Source: Methylomicrobium lacus_A (GTDB lineage: Bacteria > Pseudomonadota > Gammaproteobacteria > Methylococcales > Methylomonadaceae). Taken from it: 64,000 bases of DNA. This document shows, in pieces, positions 7,916-17,517 of this stretch. The stretch covers positions 868,001 through 932,000 of the forward strand of contig NZ_CP169217.1 in assembly GCF_041897535.1 (NCBI RefSeq), written 5' to 3'. The notes under the pieces are model-generated. The model did not search any database, was not told the origin of the DNA, and saw only the letters and a list, made by a program, of their open reading frames with translations. The first letter of the stretch is position 1; each line of letters starts with the position of its first letter. A program made the translations under genes and the position numbers.

Positions 7916-9553
7916 TCACACCGGCGCGCGTTTGGAGGCAGGCAGTCGCAGCCAAAACAACGCGCCCTGCCCGCTTTCGCCCAGTTCGATTTCTGCGCCG
8001 TAGGCTTTCAACAGCGAGGCGGCAATCTCCAGCCCCAGGCCGGTGCCGCCGGCGTTTCGGCGCGTCGTGAAAAAAGGCGTAAAGATTTTGTTGCGATTCT
8101 CGCGCGAAATGCCCGCGCCGTTGTCCTGCAAGCCGATTTTCATCCCCTCATCCAGCCGCTCCGCATGAATCCTGACCCGGTCCGCGCCGTGTTGCAGGCT
8201 GTTTTCGAACAGGTTGACCAGCACCAACTCGAGCACTTCCGGCGCGATCAGCAACGGCGCCGCCGATGCCATGTCCAGTTCGATAAGCAGGCCGCGTTCG
8301 GCATAGCGATGCTTCAGTTGCCCGACGACTTCGGGCAATAAGCATTCCTGACCGCTCGGCAGCGTCGCATCCGCGTGCGCGAGTTCGAGCAGGCGGTTGA
8401 CCAGTTGCCTGAGCCGGTGCGTGTCGGCCAGGAGATTTGCGATGAAGCGTTGGCGGCGCTCCTCCGGCATCGTGTCGAGATGATCCTGCAACAGTTCCAG
8501 CGCACCCTGGATCGAAGTCAGCGGCGTTTTGAATTCATGCGAGACATGGGTCGCGAAGCGGCGGATGTAGTCGGTCCGCTCCGAGAGCGCCCGTGACATA
8601 TCCGCAAAACTCGCCGAAAGCTGGGCGATTTCCTGAGTAACCGGATTTTGCAAAGGCTCGATGACTTTTTGTTCGCCGCTTTTGAGTTTTTCGGTCTGCC
8701 GGATCAACTCCCGGATCGGCCGCGCGATCGACGAGGAGACCAGCATCACGATCGTGACCACGATCAACAACAGACTGACACCGGCCAGCAGCACGCGGCC
8801 CTTGACCGCGTAGAGATGTTTCAGGATATTGTTCGGCGTGCGCGACAAATAGAACACGCCTTGCAGGCGGCCGTTTTCGAGCACCGGGAATGCGATGAAG
8901 ACGCGGATGTTCGCGCCGCGGCTGATCGAATACAAAGGCGGCGGCGGTTCGTCCGAGATGCGCTGACGGATCACACTCGCATAGCGCCCTTGCAAGGCTT
9001 CCCCGACTTCCGGGATATGCGCGAGCGATGCGCCGACCTCCTCGCGCCCGGCGATTACGATGCCGTTCGGGTCAAGCAAACGGATGCCGGACAACGTGAT
9101 GTGCTGCGTATCCTGCAAGACCGGGCGCAATAGCAGGCCGGCGCGGCGCGCCAGCTCGTCGGGCAAAGCCTGTGCGGCTGCCGCCGGGGGACGCGGCGAA
9201 AGGATAGTATCGAACAGGCTCAGTTCCGGAAAGATCGGCGCGTAAGGGGCACTCTGAGGCAACGGATAGGTTCCGGCATAGGCCTGGATGTCGGTGCGGT
9301 CCGACAGCTGCCTTCCATAGGGCTTACCATTCGTTTGCAGATTGCGCAGCAGCTGCCGATAACTCGCGGACAAGGCCGCCGCCTGCGCGATCAGTTCCCG
9401 CTCGGTCTGCTGCACCAGTTCGTTTTCATAGATCCGGAAGAAATACAGCCCGCCCAGCGGCAGCGCCAGCACCATCAACATCACGCTCAACAGGATATTG
9501 CGCAGACGGAACAGCCGGCGGCGCCAAAACGGCAGTCTGAAGCTCACTCGCAT
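7916..9553 (-). CDS. sensor histidine kinase (CreC-like)
   Basis: The 545-residue protein starts with a membrane segment at residues 19-39, then a large periplasmic sensor region, a second membrane segment, a HAMP domain, and a kinase core with H-box FATHVSHEFKTPLTSIQG. N box NLFENSLQHGAD and G boxes DNGAGIS and GTGLGLEI follow. The ATG at 9553 was chosen because it opens the first membrane segment; it overlaps the response-regulator stop by 10 bp. The creD neighbour suggests the envelope-stress/carbon CreC class, but sequence alone does not prove orthology. Confidence 0.85.
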   Translation of the reverse strand: MRVSFRLPFWRRRLFRLRNILLSVMLMVLALPLGGLYFFRIYENELVQQTERELIAQAAALSASYRQLLRNLQTNGKPYGRQLSDRTDIQAYAGTYPLPQSAPYAPIFPELSLFDTILSPRPPAAAAQALPDELARRAGLLLRPVLQDTQHITLSGIRLLDPNGIVIAGREEVGASLAHIPEVGEALQGRYASVIRQRISDEPPPPLYSISRGANIRVFIAFPVLENGRLQGVFYLSRTPNNILKHLYAVKGRVLLAGVSLLLIVVTIVMLVSSSIARPIRELIRQTEKLKSGEQKVIEPLQNPVTQEIAQLSASFADMSRALSERTDYIRRFATHVSHEFKTPLTSIQGALELLQDHLDTMPEERRQRFIANLLADTHRLRQLVNRLLELAHADATLPSGQECLLPEVVGQLKHRYAERGLLIELDMASAAPLLIAPEVLELVLVNLFENSLQHGADRVRIHAERLDEGMKIGLQDNGAGISRENRNKIFTPFFTTRRNAGGTGLGLEIAASLLKAYGAEIELGESGQGALFWLRLPASKRAPV

Positions 9554-10236
9554 CCGGCCAGTTGATAGCCGACGCCGTGCACGGTCTCGATCGCGGCCCG
9601 GCAGCCCGCCTCGCCGAGTTTCTGGCGGATATGGCGGATATGGCTGTCGATCGTGCGGTCGCTGACATAAACGTTGTTGTCGTAGGCGCTCTGCATGATG
9701 CGGTCGCGGCTGAAGACGCGGGCAGGATGACGGATCAACAGCTGCAATATCGCGAATTCGGTTGCGGTCAGGCCGACCGCGATGCCGTCCCACAGCACCT
9801 TGTGCTGGGAGGGTAAAACGCTGAGCCTGCCATGCCGCAACAGCGACTCAGGTGCGACTACCTTCGGCAAAGTCTGCGCGCGCCGCAGAATCACATTGAC
9901 CCTGGCGACCAGCTCGCGCGGGCTGAAAGGCTTGGTCACATAATCGTCGCCGCCGATTTCGAGGCCGAGTATCCGGTCGATCTCGTCGTCGCGCGAAGAC
10001 AGAAACAGGATCGGCACATCGGAGTGTTTGCGGATTTCGCGGCAGACTTCCAGGCCGTCGAACTCCGGCATGTTGATGTCGAGCACTATCAGATCGCAAG
10101 GATCGGCACGGAATGCCTCCAGCGCGCGCCGTCCGTCTTCGGCCTGCCACACCTGCATGCCGGCCTTTTCGAGCGCAAAGCCGATCACGTCCCGGATATG
10201 GGCATCGTCGTCGGCAACGAGTATGCGTTTGCTCAT
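9544..10236 (-). CDS. OmpR-family response regulator (CreB-like)
   Basis: The 230-residue protein has a receiver domain (acidic VADDDAH, phospho-acceptor Asp in IVLDINMP, Lys in YVTKPFSP) and a winged-helix DNA-binding domain ending TVHGVGYQLAG. It lies between creD and the kinase, all on the minus strand, and overlaps the kinase by 10 bp. The partner is clearly the downstream kinase. Targets probably include the operon itself, by analogy to CreB controlling creD. Confidence 0.88.
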   Translation of the reverse strand: MSKRILVADDDAHIRDVIGFALEKAGMQVWQAEDGRRALEAFRADPCDLIVLDINMPEFDGLEVCREIRKHSDVPILFLSSRDDEIDRILGLEIGGDDYVTKPFSPRELVARVNVILRRAQTLPKVVAPESLLRHGRLSVLPSQHKVLWDGIAVGLTATEFAILQLLIRHPARVFSRDRIMQSAYDNNVYVSDRTIDSHIRHIRQKLGEAGCRAAIETVHGVGYQLAGCE

Positions 10237-10252
10237 CAGGCGTCCTTAGCAG

Positions 10253-10393
10253 TCAAAAAGTCATGCGGATCAATATAGAACATTCTAAGCCATCCGCTCG
10301 GCATTCCGAAACCGGAATCCGGTGGGTTTCCGGGAAAACAAAACCGAGTGCCACGATGATAGCCACCATCGCGAACTTGCCGATTTTACGCAT
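10253..10393 (-). CDS. tiny membrane peptide between creD and the response regulator
   Basis: This 46-residue ORF starts inside the creD stop (ATG overlaps the last codons) behind a strong ribosome site, AAGGAGA, which supports real translation. Residues 3-20 (KIGKFAMVAIIVALGFVF) form one hydrophobic segment, and the tail has two cysteines. I do not recognise it. It may be a small regulator of the neighbouring membrane proteins, or a leader aiding translation of the next gene. Confidence 0.5.
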   Translation of the reverse strand: MRKIGKFAMVAIIVALGFVFPETHRIPVSECRADGLECSILIRMTF

Positions 10394-11786
10394 GCGCCGT
10401 CTCCTTTTCTGATGCCAACTGCGCCGTTGCTTCCGCATCGCCCTGCCCGGTCAACCGGTACCAGTCGAGATGCCGCGTCGCCAGCATCAAACCGGCCAGC
10501 ACGCCGAACAACAGCAAGCTGCCCATCAGCATCGCATAATCTTCCGCCTGCAGGATCACGTAGAGCACCGCATACAGCAGCGACAGACCAAAACCGAGCA
10601 CGAGTCCGAATCTGCGGCTGCGCAGTATCGCGCCGAAATAACAGGTCAACAAGGCGGTACAGGCGAACGCGCCGATCAGGTATGCATAGAAAAACCGGAT
10701 ATGTTCGGACAGCGCGATCAACAGCAGATAGAACATCAGCAGCGCGGTGCCGACCAGCGCATACTGGATAGGATGCACGCGCAACTTTTTCAACAGTTCG
10801 AACAGAATCAACACAACGAAGGTCAGCACGACGAACAGTTCCGCGTATTTGATGCTGCGTTCGGATTCCTGATAGACATCGACCGGCTTCAGCAAATCGA
10901 AACCGACCGCAGCGTCGAGCAAAGCCAGGCAATTGCCTTTCCGGCAGGCATCCAGAGCGCCGCTGACATTGTACGAAAAGGACGAGGCGCGCCAGACCGC
11001 GCTGAAGCCGTCTTTGCCGATCTCGCGCGTCTCCGGCAGCAACTGACCGGTGAAGCTCGGATGCGGCCAGTTCGCCTTCAGACTGACGTCGGACTCTGCC
11101 GCAAGCAAGGCGAAATTCATCGCTCGCATGCCCCGAAGTTCCAGTTTGAACGCAAACGGCAGGCTCTCTGCGGCGGGCTCCAGTTTCAGCGCGGGCAGCG
11201 CCGCATGCATGCCGGCCGCCGCATCATGCAGATTGCCGCCCGGCTTGAACGGCAGGCTGGACTGCCCCCAGGTCAATGCAGAGGGTGCGACCACGCCGCG
11301 CTGATCGCGCACCAGCACGCTCAACTGCGGCTTGTCAAAGCGGATCGCGTTGCCCTTGTTCCGGGCCAGCAAATCCAGGACCGGCTGCGTGTTGAACTTG
11401 CCCGCAACCTGGACCTGGCTCTGATAGACAGGCACCTGGTAAATCCCGCGGTAGCGTTCGGAGCTAGTCAACTCGCTGGTGACATGCAACTGTTCCGGAA
11501 TCAGATAGAGCGCATCGGACAGCGTCGCTTCCTTCACGATTTCCTTCTCTTTTCGGTTGCCATCGATGATTTTTTCCTTGGTGTGATAGGTCAGCACATA
11601 AGGTTGCACCAAGACCGGCCCCGCCAGCGTTTGCGCGCCGGGCCAGCTTTGCCCGATGCTGTCGTAAGCCTGCTGCCGCCAGCCTTGCCGCTCATAGACC
11701 ACGCCGCCGATATAGGCGCGCGGAATCAACAGCAATAATATCAAGCCGAAAATAACGCCCAGTTTCAGATAAAAATTGTTTTTCAT
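10386..11786 (-). CDS. creD: inner membrane protein CreD
   Basis: The 466-residue protein has an N-terminal membrane anchor (residues 8-24), a periplasmic domain of about 280 residues, then five to six closely spaced C-terminal membrane segments (KYAELFVVLTFVVLILFELL onward). The family signature HPIQYALVGTALLMFYLLLI is present. CreD is the main output of the CreBC system in enterics, linked to colicin E2 tolerance and envelope integrity. It leads a four-gene minus-strand operon with the tiny peptide, response regulator and kinase. Confidence 0.92.
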   Translation of the reverse strand: MKNNFYLKLGVIFGLILLLLIPRAYIGGVVYERQGWRQQAYDSIGQSWPGAQTLAGPVLVQPYVLTYHTKEKIIDGNRKEKEIVKEATLSDALYLIPEQLHVTSELTSSERYRGIYQVPVYQSQVQVAGKFNTQPVLDLLARNKGNAIRFDKPQLSVLVRDQRGVVAPSALTWGQSSLPFKPGGNLHDAAAGMHAALPALKLEPAAESLPFAFKLELRGMRAMNFALLAAESDVSLKANWPHPSFTGQLLPETREIGKDGFSAVWRASSFSYNVSGALDACRKGNCLALLDAAVGFDLLKPVDVYQESERSIKYAELFVVLTFVVLILFELLKKLRVHPIQYALVGTALLMFYLLLIALSEHIRFFYAYLIGAFACTALLTCYFGAILRSRRFGLVLGFGLSLLYAVLYVILQAEDYAMLMGSLLLFGVLAGLMLATRHLDWYRLTGQGDAEATAQLASEKETAHA

Positions 11787-11939
11787 GACGGATGACTCCT
11801 GTGATTGATCGTCATGTCAAAATTTACCCGGCCGCCTTGCAGATCACGCGGCGGGGATTTGCAATTTCGGCGATTTATTGTGCAGTTTTCGTGCAGGACC
11901 GAAAGTCCTGTAAGTTCAGAGCGAATGACGGCCACTTTC

Positions 11940-11960
11940 GTATATAATGGGCGGTTTATT
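11940..11960 (+). promoter_or_regulatory. -10 element for xseB-ispA
   Basis: A TATAAT hexamer (11943-11948) lies 45 bp upstream of xseB. No confident -35 is seen, so only the -10 is called. Confidence 0.4.
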
Positions 11961-11992
11961 TATCGATTTATTTTTGCAACCGTTTTTTCCCG

Positions 11993-12226
11993 ATGCCGAA
12001 AAAGAAAAGTCCGACGTTGTTTGAAGACTCGCTCGCCGAGCTCGAAGCGCTGGTCAACCAGCTCGAACAGGGCGATATTTCGCTGGAAGAGTCGCTGAAG
12101 TCGTTTGAACGCGGCGTTTTTCTAACCCGCACCTGCCAGCAGGCCTTGCAGGAGGCCGAACAGAAAGTTCAGATTTTATTGGAAAAGAACGGCGCGTCAT
12201 CCCTGGAGCCTTTTACTGATGAGTAA
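11993..12226 (+). CDS. xseB: exodeoxyribonuclease VII small subunit
   Basis: The 77-residue protein carries the whole XseB pattern: FEDSLAELEALVNQLEQGDISLEESLKSFERG, then a helical tail. It partners XseA in degrading single-stranded DNA. Its stop overlaps the ispA start by 8 bp, the usual proteobacterial xseB-ispA-dxs order. Confidence 0.95.
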   Translation: MPKKKSPTLFEDSLAELEALVNQLEQGDISLEESLKSFERGVFLTRTCQQALQEAEQKVQILLEKNGASSLEPFTDE

Positions 12227-13115
12227 TGCGTTAAAAGAATACCTGAGCCTCTGCCAAAACCGCGTCGAACGGGCGCTCGAAGCGCGTCTGCCAAGCGACA
12301 ACATCCTGCCGCAAAAACTGCATCAGGCGATGCGTTATTGCGTGCTGGACGGCGGCAAACGGATGCGCCCCTTGCTGACCTACTGCACCGGCAAGACGCT
12401 CGGCATCGAGCCGGAAGAACTCGACGGCCCGGCCTGCGCGGTCGAATTGATCCATGTGTATTCATTGATCCATGACGACCTGCCCGCGATGGACGACGAT
12501 GACTTGCGCCGCGGCAAACCGACCTGCCATGTCGCTTTCGACGAAGCCACCGCGATCCTGACCGGCGATGCGCTGCAGGCGCTGGCCTTTGAAGTGCTTG
12601 CGCACGATCCGACGGTCACGGCCAGTCCCGAAAACCGGATCAAGATGATCACGACCCTGGCCAAGGCCAGTGGCTCGATGGGCATGGTCGGCGGTCAGGC
12701 GATCGATCTGGCTTCGGTCGGCACCAAGCTGAACCTGCCCGAGCTCGAAAACATGCACATTCACAAGACCGGCGCCCTGATCCGCGCGAGCGTGAATCTT
12801 GCGACCCTGGCCAGAGCCGATATCGATACCTCGGTCGCCTCCAAGCTCGATCAATACGCCAAATGCATCGGCCTCTCGTTCCAGGTCAAGGACGACATCC
12901 TCGACGAAGAAAGCGACACTGCGACCCTCGGCAAGACCCAGGGCAAGGACAAGGACAACGATAAACCGACCTATCCGGCCTTGCTCGGACTCGCCGGCGC
13001 GAAACAAAAAGCCCAGGAACTGCACGAGAAAGCGCTCGATTGCCTGAGTATCTTCGGCAGCGAGGCCGACCTGCTCCGCGACCTGTCGCTTTACATCATC
13101 GAGCGGGATCATTGA
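12219..13115 (+). CDS. ispA: farnesyl diphosphate synthase (polyprenyl synthase family)
   Basis: The 298-residue protein has the first aspartate-rich motif HDDLPAMDDDDLRRGKPT (Asp86-87 and 92-95) and the second, DDILDEESD, near residue 225. It condenses IPP with DMAPP and GPP to make farnesyl diphosphate, the precursor of squalene for the hopanoid genes at 19188 onward and of quinones. It sits between xseB and dxs1. Confidence 0.95.
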   Translation: MSNALKEYLSLCQNRVERALEARLPSDNILPQKLHQAMRYCVLDGGKRMRPLLTYCTGKTLGIEPEELDGPACAVELIHVYSLIHDDLPAMDDDDLRRGKPTCHVAFDEATAILTGDALQALAFEVLAHDPTVTASPENRIKMITTLAKASGSMGMVGGQAIDLASVGTKLNLPELENMHIHKTGALIRASVNLATLARADIDTSVASKLDQYAKCIGLSFQVKDDILDEESDTATLGKTQGKDKDNDKPTYPALLGLAGAKQKAQELHEKALDCLSIFGSEADLLRDLSLYIIERDH

Positions 13116-13258
13116 TTCCCAACTTGATCAGTAAGGATTTAAATCGGATAATCGCAAGGTAAACTGCGCGTTCCAGCCGGCATCGCCGTGCTGGAACGCG
13201 CTGACCAGCGCGCTGCCCAACCGCCCGCGCCTTGACCCCGCAAGGAATCGAGTTAGAG

Positions 13259-15154
13259 ATGAATTATTCAGGCCACACCCCCATTTTAGACACCATCAAT
13301 CTTCCCGCGGACCTGCGCAAACTCAGAAAAAGCCAGCTGAAGCCGCTGGCGAAAGAACTGCGCGATTATTTGACGCATACGGTCAGCATTTCCGGCGGCC
13401 ATTTCTCGGCCGGCCTGGGCACGGTCGAATTGACCGTCGCGCTGCACTATGTATTCAATACCCCGGAGGATCAGTTGGTCTGGGATGTCGGCCATCAGGC
13501 CTACCCGCACAAGATTCTGACCGGCCGCAAGGAGCGGATGACCACGATCCGCACGCACGGCGGCATCGCGGCATTCCCGTCGCGCACCGAAAGCGAATAT
13601 GACGCCTTCGGCGTCGGCCATTCGAGCACCTCGATCAGCGCGGCCCTGGGCATGGCGATCGCCTCGGCCCGGAAAGGCGAGAACAAACAGATGGTCGCGA
13701 TCATCGGCGACGGCAGCATCACCGGAGGCATGGCCTATGAGGCGATGAACCATGCGGGCAGCATCGATGCGAACCTGCTGGTGATTCTGAACGACAACGA
13801 GATGTCGATCTCGCCGAACGTCGGCGCGATGAGCAATTATCTGACCAAGGTGCTGTCGAGCCGCCTATACTCCTCCGTGCGCGAGGAAAGCAAGAAAGTG
13901 CTCAGCAACATACCGAGCGCCTGGGAACTTGCGCGCCGCACCGAAGAACATATCAAGGGCATGGTGGTGCCCGGCACCTTGTTCGAGGAGCTCGGCTTCA
14001 ATTACATCGGCCCGATCGACGGCCACGACATCGACGTGTTGGTGGCTACGCTCGAAAACCTGAAGGCGATGCCCGGCCCGCGCCTGCTGCACATCGTGAC
14101 CAAGAAGGGCAAGGGCTATGCGCCGGCCGAGAAAGACCCGCTCGCTTACCATGGCGTGCCGGCCTTCGACCCTTCCAAGGATTCGCTGCCGAAATCGGCA
14201 CCCTCCCCGCACCCGACCTATACCGAGGTGTTCGGCAACTGGCTCTGCGACATGGCAGAGCAGGACGAGCGCCTCCTCGGCATCACACCGGCGATGCGCG
14301 AAGGCTCGGGTCTGGTCAAGTTTTCCGAACGCTTTCCGAAGCGCTATTTCGACGTCGCGATCGCCGAACAGCATGCGGTCACGCTCGCCGCGGGCCAAGC
14401 CTGCCAGGGCGCGAAGCCGGTCGTCGCGATCTATTCGACCTTCCTGCAACGCGCCTACGACCAACTGATTCACGATGTCGCGATTCAGAACCTGGACGTA
14501 CTGTTCGCGCTCGACCGCGCAGGTCTAGTCGGCCCGGATGGCCCGACCCATGCCGGCAGCTTCGACTACAGCTTCATGCGCTGCATCCCGAACCTGCTAA
14601 TCATGGCGCCGGCCGACGAAAACGAATGCCGGCAGATGCTCTATACCGGCTTCATCCACGAAGGCCCGGCCTCGGTGCGCTACCCGCGCGGCAAGGGACC
14701 CGGCGTCGAAGTGCAAAAGATGATGACCGCGCTGCCGATCGGCAAGGGCGAGATTCGCCGCCAGGGCAGCAAGATCGCGATTCTGGCCTGGGGCAGCATG
14801 GTGGCGCCGGCCCTGAAAGCCGCCGACCAGTTCGGCGCGACGGTCGTGAACATGCGCTTCGTCAAACCACTCGATGAGGCGTTGATCCTGGAATTGACCA
14901 AAAGCCATGAAATGCTGGTCACGATCGAAGAGAACGTCTTATCCGGCGGCGCCGGCAACGCGGTGAACCAATACCTGCAAGCGCAGCGTATCCTGATGCC
15001 GGTGTTGAATCTCGGCCTGCCCGATGCCTTCATCGAACAGGGCACGCGCGAGGAATTGCTTGCGATCGCGGGCCTGGATGCGAAAGGCATCGCGAAAAGC
15101 ATCGAGGCGTTTTATCCTGAATTATCCCCGGAAGAACTTGCCGTTGCCGTTTGA
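13259..15154 (+). CDS. dxs: 1-deoxy-D-xylulose-5-phosphate synthase, copy 1
   Basis: The 631-residue thiamine-diphosphate enzyme makes DXP from pyruvate and glyceraldehyde 3-phosphate, the first step of the MEP pathway. Visible motifs: VGHQAYPHK, the TPP-binding GDGSITGGMAYEAMNHAG with NDNEMSISPNVG, and DGPTHAG in the pyrimidine domain. The ATG at 13259 was chosen over an upstream in-frame ATG because homology with copy 2 begins just after it. A second copy lies at 26486-28348, and the stretch around 14140-14870 is almost base-identical to it. Confidence 0.96.
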   Translation: MNYSGHTPILDTINLPADLRKLRKSQLKPLAKELRDYLTHTVSISGGHFSAGLGTVELTVALHYVFNTPEDQLVWDVGHQAYPHKILTGRKERMTTIRTHGGIAAFPSRTESEYDAFGVGHSSTSISAALGMAIASARKGENKQMVAIIGDGSITGGMAYEAMNHAGSIDANLLVILNDNEMSISPNVGAMSNYLTKVLSSRLYSSVREESKKVLSNIPSAWELARRTEEHIKGMVVPGTLFEELGFNYIGPIDGHDIDVLVATLENLKAMPGPRLLHIVTKKGKGYAPAEKDPLAYHGVPAFDPSKDSLPKSAPSPHPTYTEVFGNWLCDMAEQDERLLGITPAMREGSGLVKFSERFPKRYFDVAIAEQHAVTLAAGQACQGAKPVVAIYSTFLQRAYDQLIHDVAIQNLDVLFALDRAGLVGPDGPTHAGSFDYSFMRCIPNLLIMAPADENECRQMLYTGFIHEGPASVRYPRGKGPGVEVQKMMTALPIGKGEIRRQGSKIAILAWGSMVAPALKAADQFGATVVNMRFVKPLDEALILELTKSHEMLVTIEENVLSGGAGNAVNQYLQAQRILMPVLNLGLPDAFIEQGTREELLAIAGLDAKGIAKSIEAFYPELSPEELAVAV

Positions 15155-15166
15155 TGCGGCGATGCC

Positions 15167-15197
15167 GGTTGGGTTGCGGCTAGACGGCAACCCAACC
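15167..15197. terminator. strong hairpin after dxs copy 1
   Basis: A perfect 11-bp inverted repeat GGTTGGGTTGC / GCAACCCAACC with a 9-nt loop lies between dxs and apt. The following TTATATT is only weakly U-rich, so it may terminate partially or protect the mRNA end. Confidence 0.55.
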
Positions 15198-15231
15198 TTA
15201 TATTGAAACCTCCTTAGCCAAAAACCCAACC

Positions 15232-15747
15232 ATGGACCGCTTAATCAGCAAAATCCGCGACATTCCCGATTTCCCGAAACCCGGCATCATCTTCAAAGAC
15301 ATCACGCCGCTGGTCAAAGACCCGGCCGCGTTGAAGTTGTCGGTGCATCAATTGATGCAGCCATTTTTGGGCAGCGAAATTACCGCGATTGCCGGCATGG
15401 AAGCGCGCGGTTTCATCTTCGGCTCGCTGGTGGCCTGGGAAATGGGATTGCCGTTCATTCCGCTCAGAAAGCCCGGCAAATTGCCTTATGACGTGCAAAG
15501 CGTCTCGTATGATCTGGAGTACGGTTCGGCGGTGCTCGAAGCGCATATCGACGCATTCGAACCGGATGACAAGGTATTATTGATCGACGATTTGCTGGCG
15601 ACCGGCGGAACCGCCAAGGCCAGTTGCGAACTGATCGAAAAGCTTGGCGCTAAGGTCGTCGCCTGCGCTTTCGTCGTGGAACTGGATTTTTTGAACGGCA
15701 GAGAAAGACTGGATGCTTATCAGGTCCACAGCCTACTGCATTTTTAA
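15232..15747 (+). CDS. apt: adenine phosphoribosyltransferase
   Basis: The 171-residue protein has the APRT signature: PKPGIIFKDITPL near the start, GMEARGFIFGS, and the PRPP-binding loop VLLIDDLLATGGTAKA. It salvages adenine to AMP in the cytosol. It is convergent with mlaA, whose stop lies 39 bp away. Confidence 0.95.
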   Translation: MDRLISKIRDIPDFPKPGIIFKDITPLVKDPAALKLSVHQLMQPFLGSEITAIAGMEARGFIFGSLVAWEMGLPFIPLRKPGKLPYDVQSVSYDLEYGSAVLEAHIDAFEPDDKVLLIDDLLATGGTAKASCELIEKLGAKVVACAFVVELDFLNGRERLDAYQVHSLLHF

Positions 15748-15785
15748 ATAGCGGGGCCCGTGAGACCCGCTCGTGTGATGCGAAA

Positions 15786-16892
15786 TTATTTCGCCTTGCG
15801 GGTTTTGCGCGATTTTTTCTTCGCCCCTTCGGCTTGCAGCATTTGATAGTCTAAACGAGCCTTTTCATATTGGCTCTTCGCATCCAGGAAAGCCTGGCTA
15901 TGCGCGCCGCCATTCTGAACCGCAGGCGCTTCAACAACCGGCGCCGAAGAGACCGCCGCAGCCTTGACCGGCTCAGCGCTCGCAGCCCCCTGAACCTGTG
16001 GCGCGGACTTTTCTATTCCTTGTTCCGGAAGACCCTGCTTCGCCTCTACCGGTTTAACGTCTGTCTCATTCGTCTTGGACTTCGCGGCGTCGCCGGACCT
16101 CGTCTCATCATCCAATAAATCGACTTCGAGATCGGCTAAATCGCTCTTCGCCTCCGCCTTGCCGTCGGTCGCCAGATTCTGCCGCCATTGCAGAAAGGAT
16201 TCGCGGGTGAACACATAGGGATCGAGCGCCGCTTCGTCGATGAATTTCAAAGCGCCATCCGCATTCGCGCGCGCATTCACCATCGAGACCACCGACACCG
16301 GCACACCGATGCCGCCTAAATAAGTCGCAGGGTTCGCCGCAGTATCGAAAACCGACCCCGGAATACCGCGCGCCGTTGACGGACCCAGGAAGGGCAGCAC
16401 CAGGTAAGATCCTTGCGGCACACCCCAGACCGCCAGGGTTTGTTCGAAGTCCTCATCGTTTTGTTCGAGCCCCGCATGCTTGGCGACATCGAACAAGCCG
16501 CCGACGCCGGCGGTCGTATTGATCAAGAAGCGCCCCGTGTCTGCGGCACCTTGCTGAAATTTCGCCTGCATCAGGTCATTCAGTACGACATTGATGTTCT
16601 TCAGGTTGGTGAAGAAATTCGCAACGCCGGTCTGCATGAATTCGGGAGTGGCCCATTTATAGGCATTCGCCACCGGCTCGGCAACATAATTGTCGACCTT
16701 GTCGTTAAAGGCAAAGATCTTGCGGTTGATATCCTCGTAAGGATCGGCCGGATTGGCCTGCGCAGCGGCGGCTTTCTCGCCGGTCGAGGCACAGCCGGTC
16801 AAAACCAGCGCGGCGCCCAAAACAAACGAGGCGGTAACAGAAGATAAAGGAATGCAGGGGCGGCCGCCGCCAAGCGCTTTGTTGATAAGCAT
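15786..16892 (-). CDS. mlaA: MlaA (VacJ) lipoprotein with long C-terminal tail
   Basis: The 368-residue protein begins with a lipoprotein signal peptide and lipobox LTGC. The MlaA domain follows: PYEDINRKIFAFNDKVDNYVAEPVA, ... GLFDVAKHAGL ... FGQTLAVWG-like FEQTLAVWGVPQGSYLVLPFLGPS. MlaA extracts mislocalised phospholipids from the outer leaflet of the outer membrane. The usual length is about 250 residues; the extra 110 are low-complexity Ala/Pro/Glu with a very basic end KKKSRKTRKAK. It follows mlaC by 4 bp. Confidence 0.92.
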   Translation of the reverse strand: MLINKALGGGRPCIPLSSVTASFVLGAALVLTGCASTGEKAAAAQANPADPYEDINRKIFAFNDKVDNYVAEPVANAYKWATPEFMQTGVANFFTNLKNINVVLNDLMQAKFQQGAADTGRFLINTTAGVGGLFDVAKHAGLEQNDEDFEQTLAVWGVPQGSYLVLPFLGPSTARGIPGSVFDTAANPATYLGGIGVPVSVVSMVNARANADGALKFIDEAALDPYVFTRESFLQWRQNLATDGKAEAKSDLADLEVDLLDDETRSGDAAKSKTNETDVKPVEAKQGLPEQGIEKSAPQVQGAASAEPVKAAAVSSAPVVEAPAVQNGGAHSQAFLDAKSQYEKARLDYQMLQAEGAKKKSRKTRKAK

Positions 16893-16896
16893 GGGA

Positions 16897-17517
16897 TTAT
16901 AACTTTGAATAATTATCTATCTTTTCGTTGATCTTCGCGATTAAAGCGTCGAATCCTTCACGCTGTAATATGGTGGTGTATTCCGATCTTCTCAAGGCCA
17001 GATCACTGACGCCATCGGCAATAATATTGATGATGCGCCAACTGTCGCCTTTTTCCTTCAACCAATAGTCAAACTTATGCGACTTTTCATCCGGCACCTT
17101 GAACAGATAGTGCACGACAACGCCACCGCGCTTCGTTTGCTCTTCGCTTTCGAAAACGAACGACTCGCCGCCGTATTCCTTGAAATTATGCGCATAAGAC
17201 GCAACGCTCAATTTACTGAATACATCGACCAGTTTGTCCTGCTGCTCGCTGGTCAGCTTTTCCCATTCCTTGCCGACGACGACCCGTGCAATCATGACCA
17301 GATCATGGCTCTCCGATACCGGTTTGACCAGTTTATCATATCTGCCTGCATATCCTAGCGTTTTGCCGTTTTTCATCACCTCGATCAATTCGGCCTGAAA
17401 CTTTTCGACGACCGCTCTCGCACTCGTACCGCCAACCGCTCCGGCAAACGCCGTGACCGGCGCCAGCAGCACTAACAGCAGTACCGCCGTCCATTTTGAT
17501 TGTTTTGCTACCATCAT
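16897..17517 (-). CDS. mlaC: MlaC/Ttg2D (HpnM-type) periplasmic lipid carrier
   Basis: About 206 residues with a signal peptide ending near VTAFA. The MlaC (toluene tolerance Ttg2) fold is visible: VVEKFQAELIEVMKN, RYDKLVKPV, a YLKE-like DYWLKEKGDSWRIINIIADGVSDLALRRSEYTTIL segment and final FDALIAKINEKI. It shuttles phospholipid between membranes, and hopanoid loci often carry such a paralogue (HpnM). The start is uncertain: in-frame ATGs also lie at 17538 and 17547. The rest of the mlaFEDB system is not in the window. Confidence 0.85.
   Translation of the reverse strand: MMVAKQSKWTAVLLLVLLAPVTAFAGAVGGTSARAVVEKFQAELIEVMKNGKTLGYAGRYDKLVKPVSESHDLVMIARVVVGKEWEKLTSEQQDKLVDVFSKLSVASYAHNFKEYGGESFVFESEEQTKRGGVVVHYLFKVPDEKSHKFDYWLKEKGDSWRIINIIADGVSDLALRRSEYTTILQREGFDALIAKINEKIDNYSKL

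Noticed and set aside
7916..10236. Two-component pair as a dedicated sortase-system regulator
   Set aside because: No sortase or its substrate is nearby, while creD is in the same operon, so a Cre-like reading is better supported.
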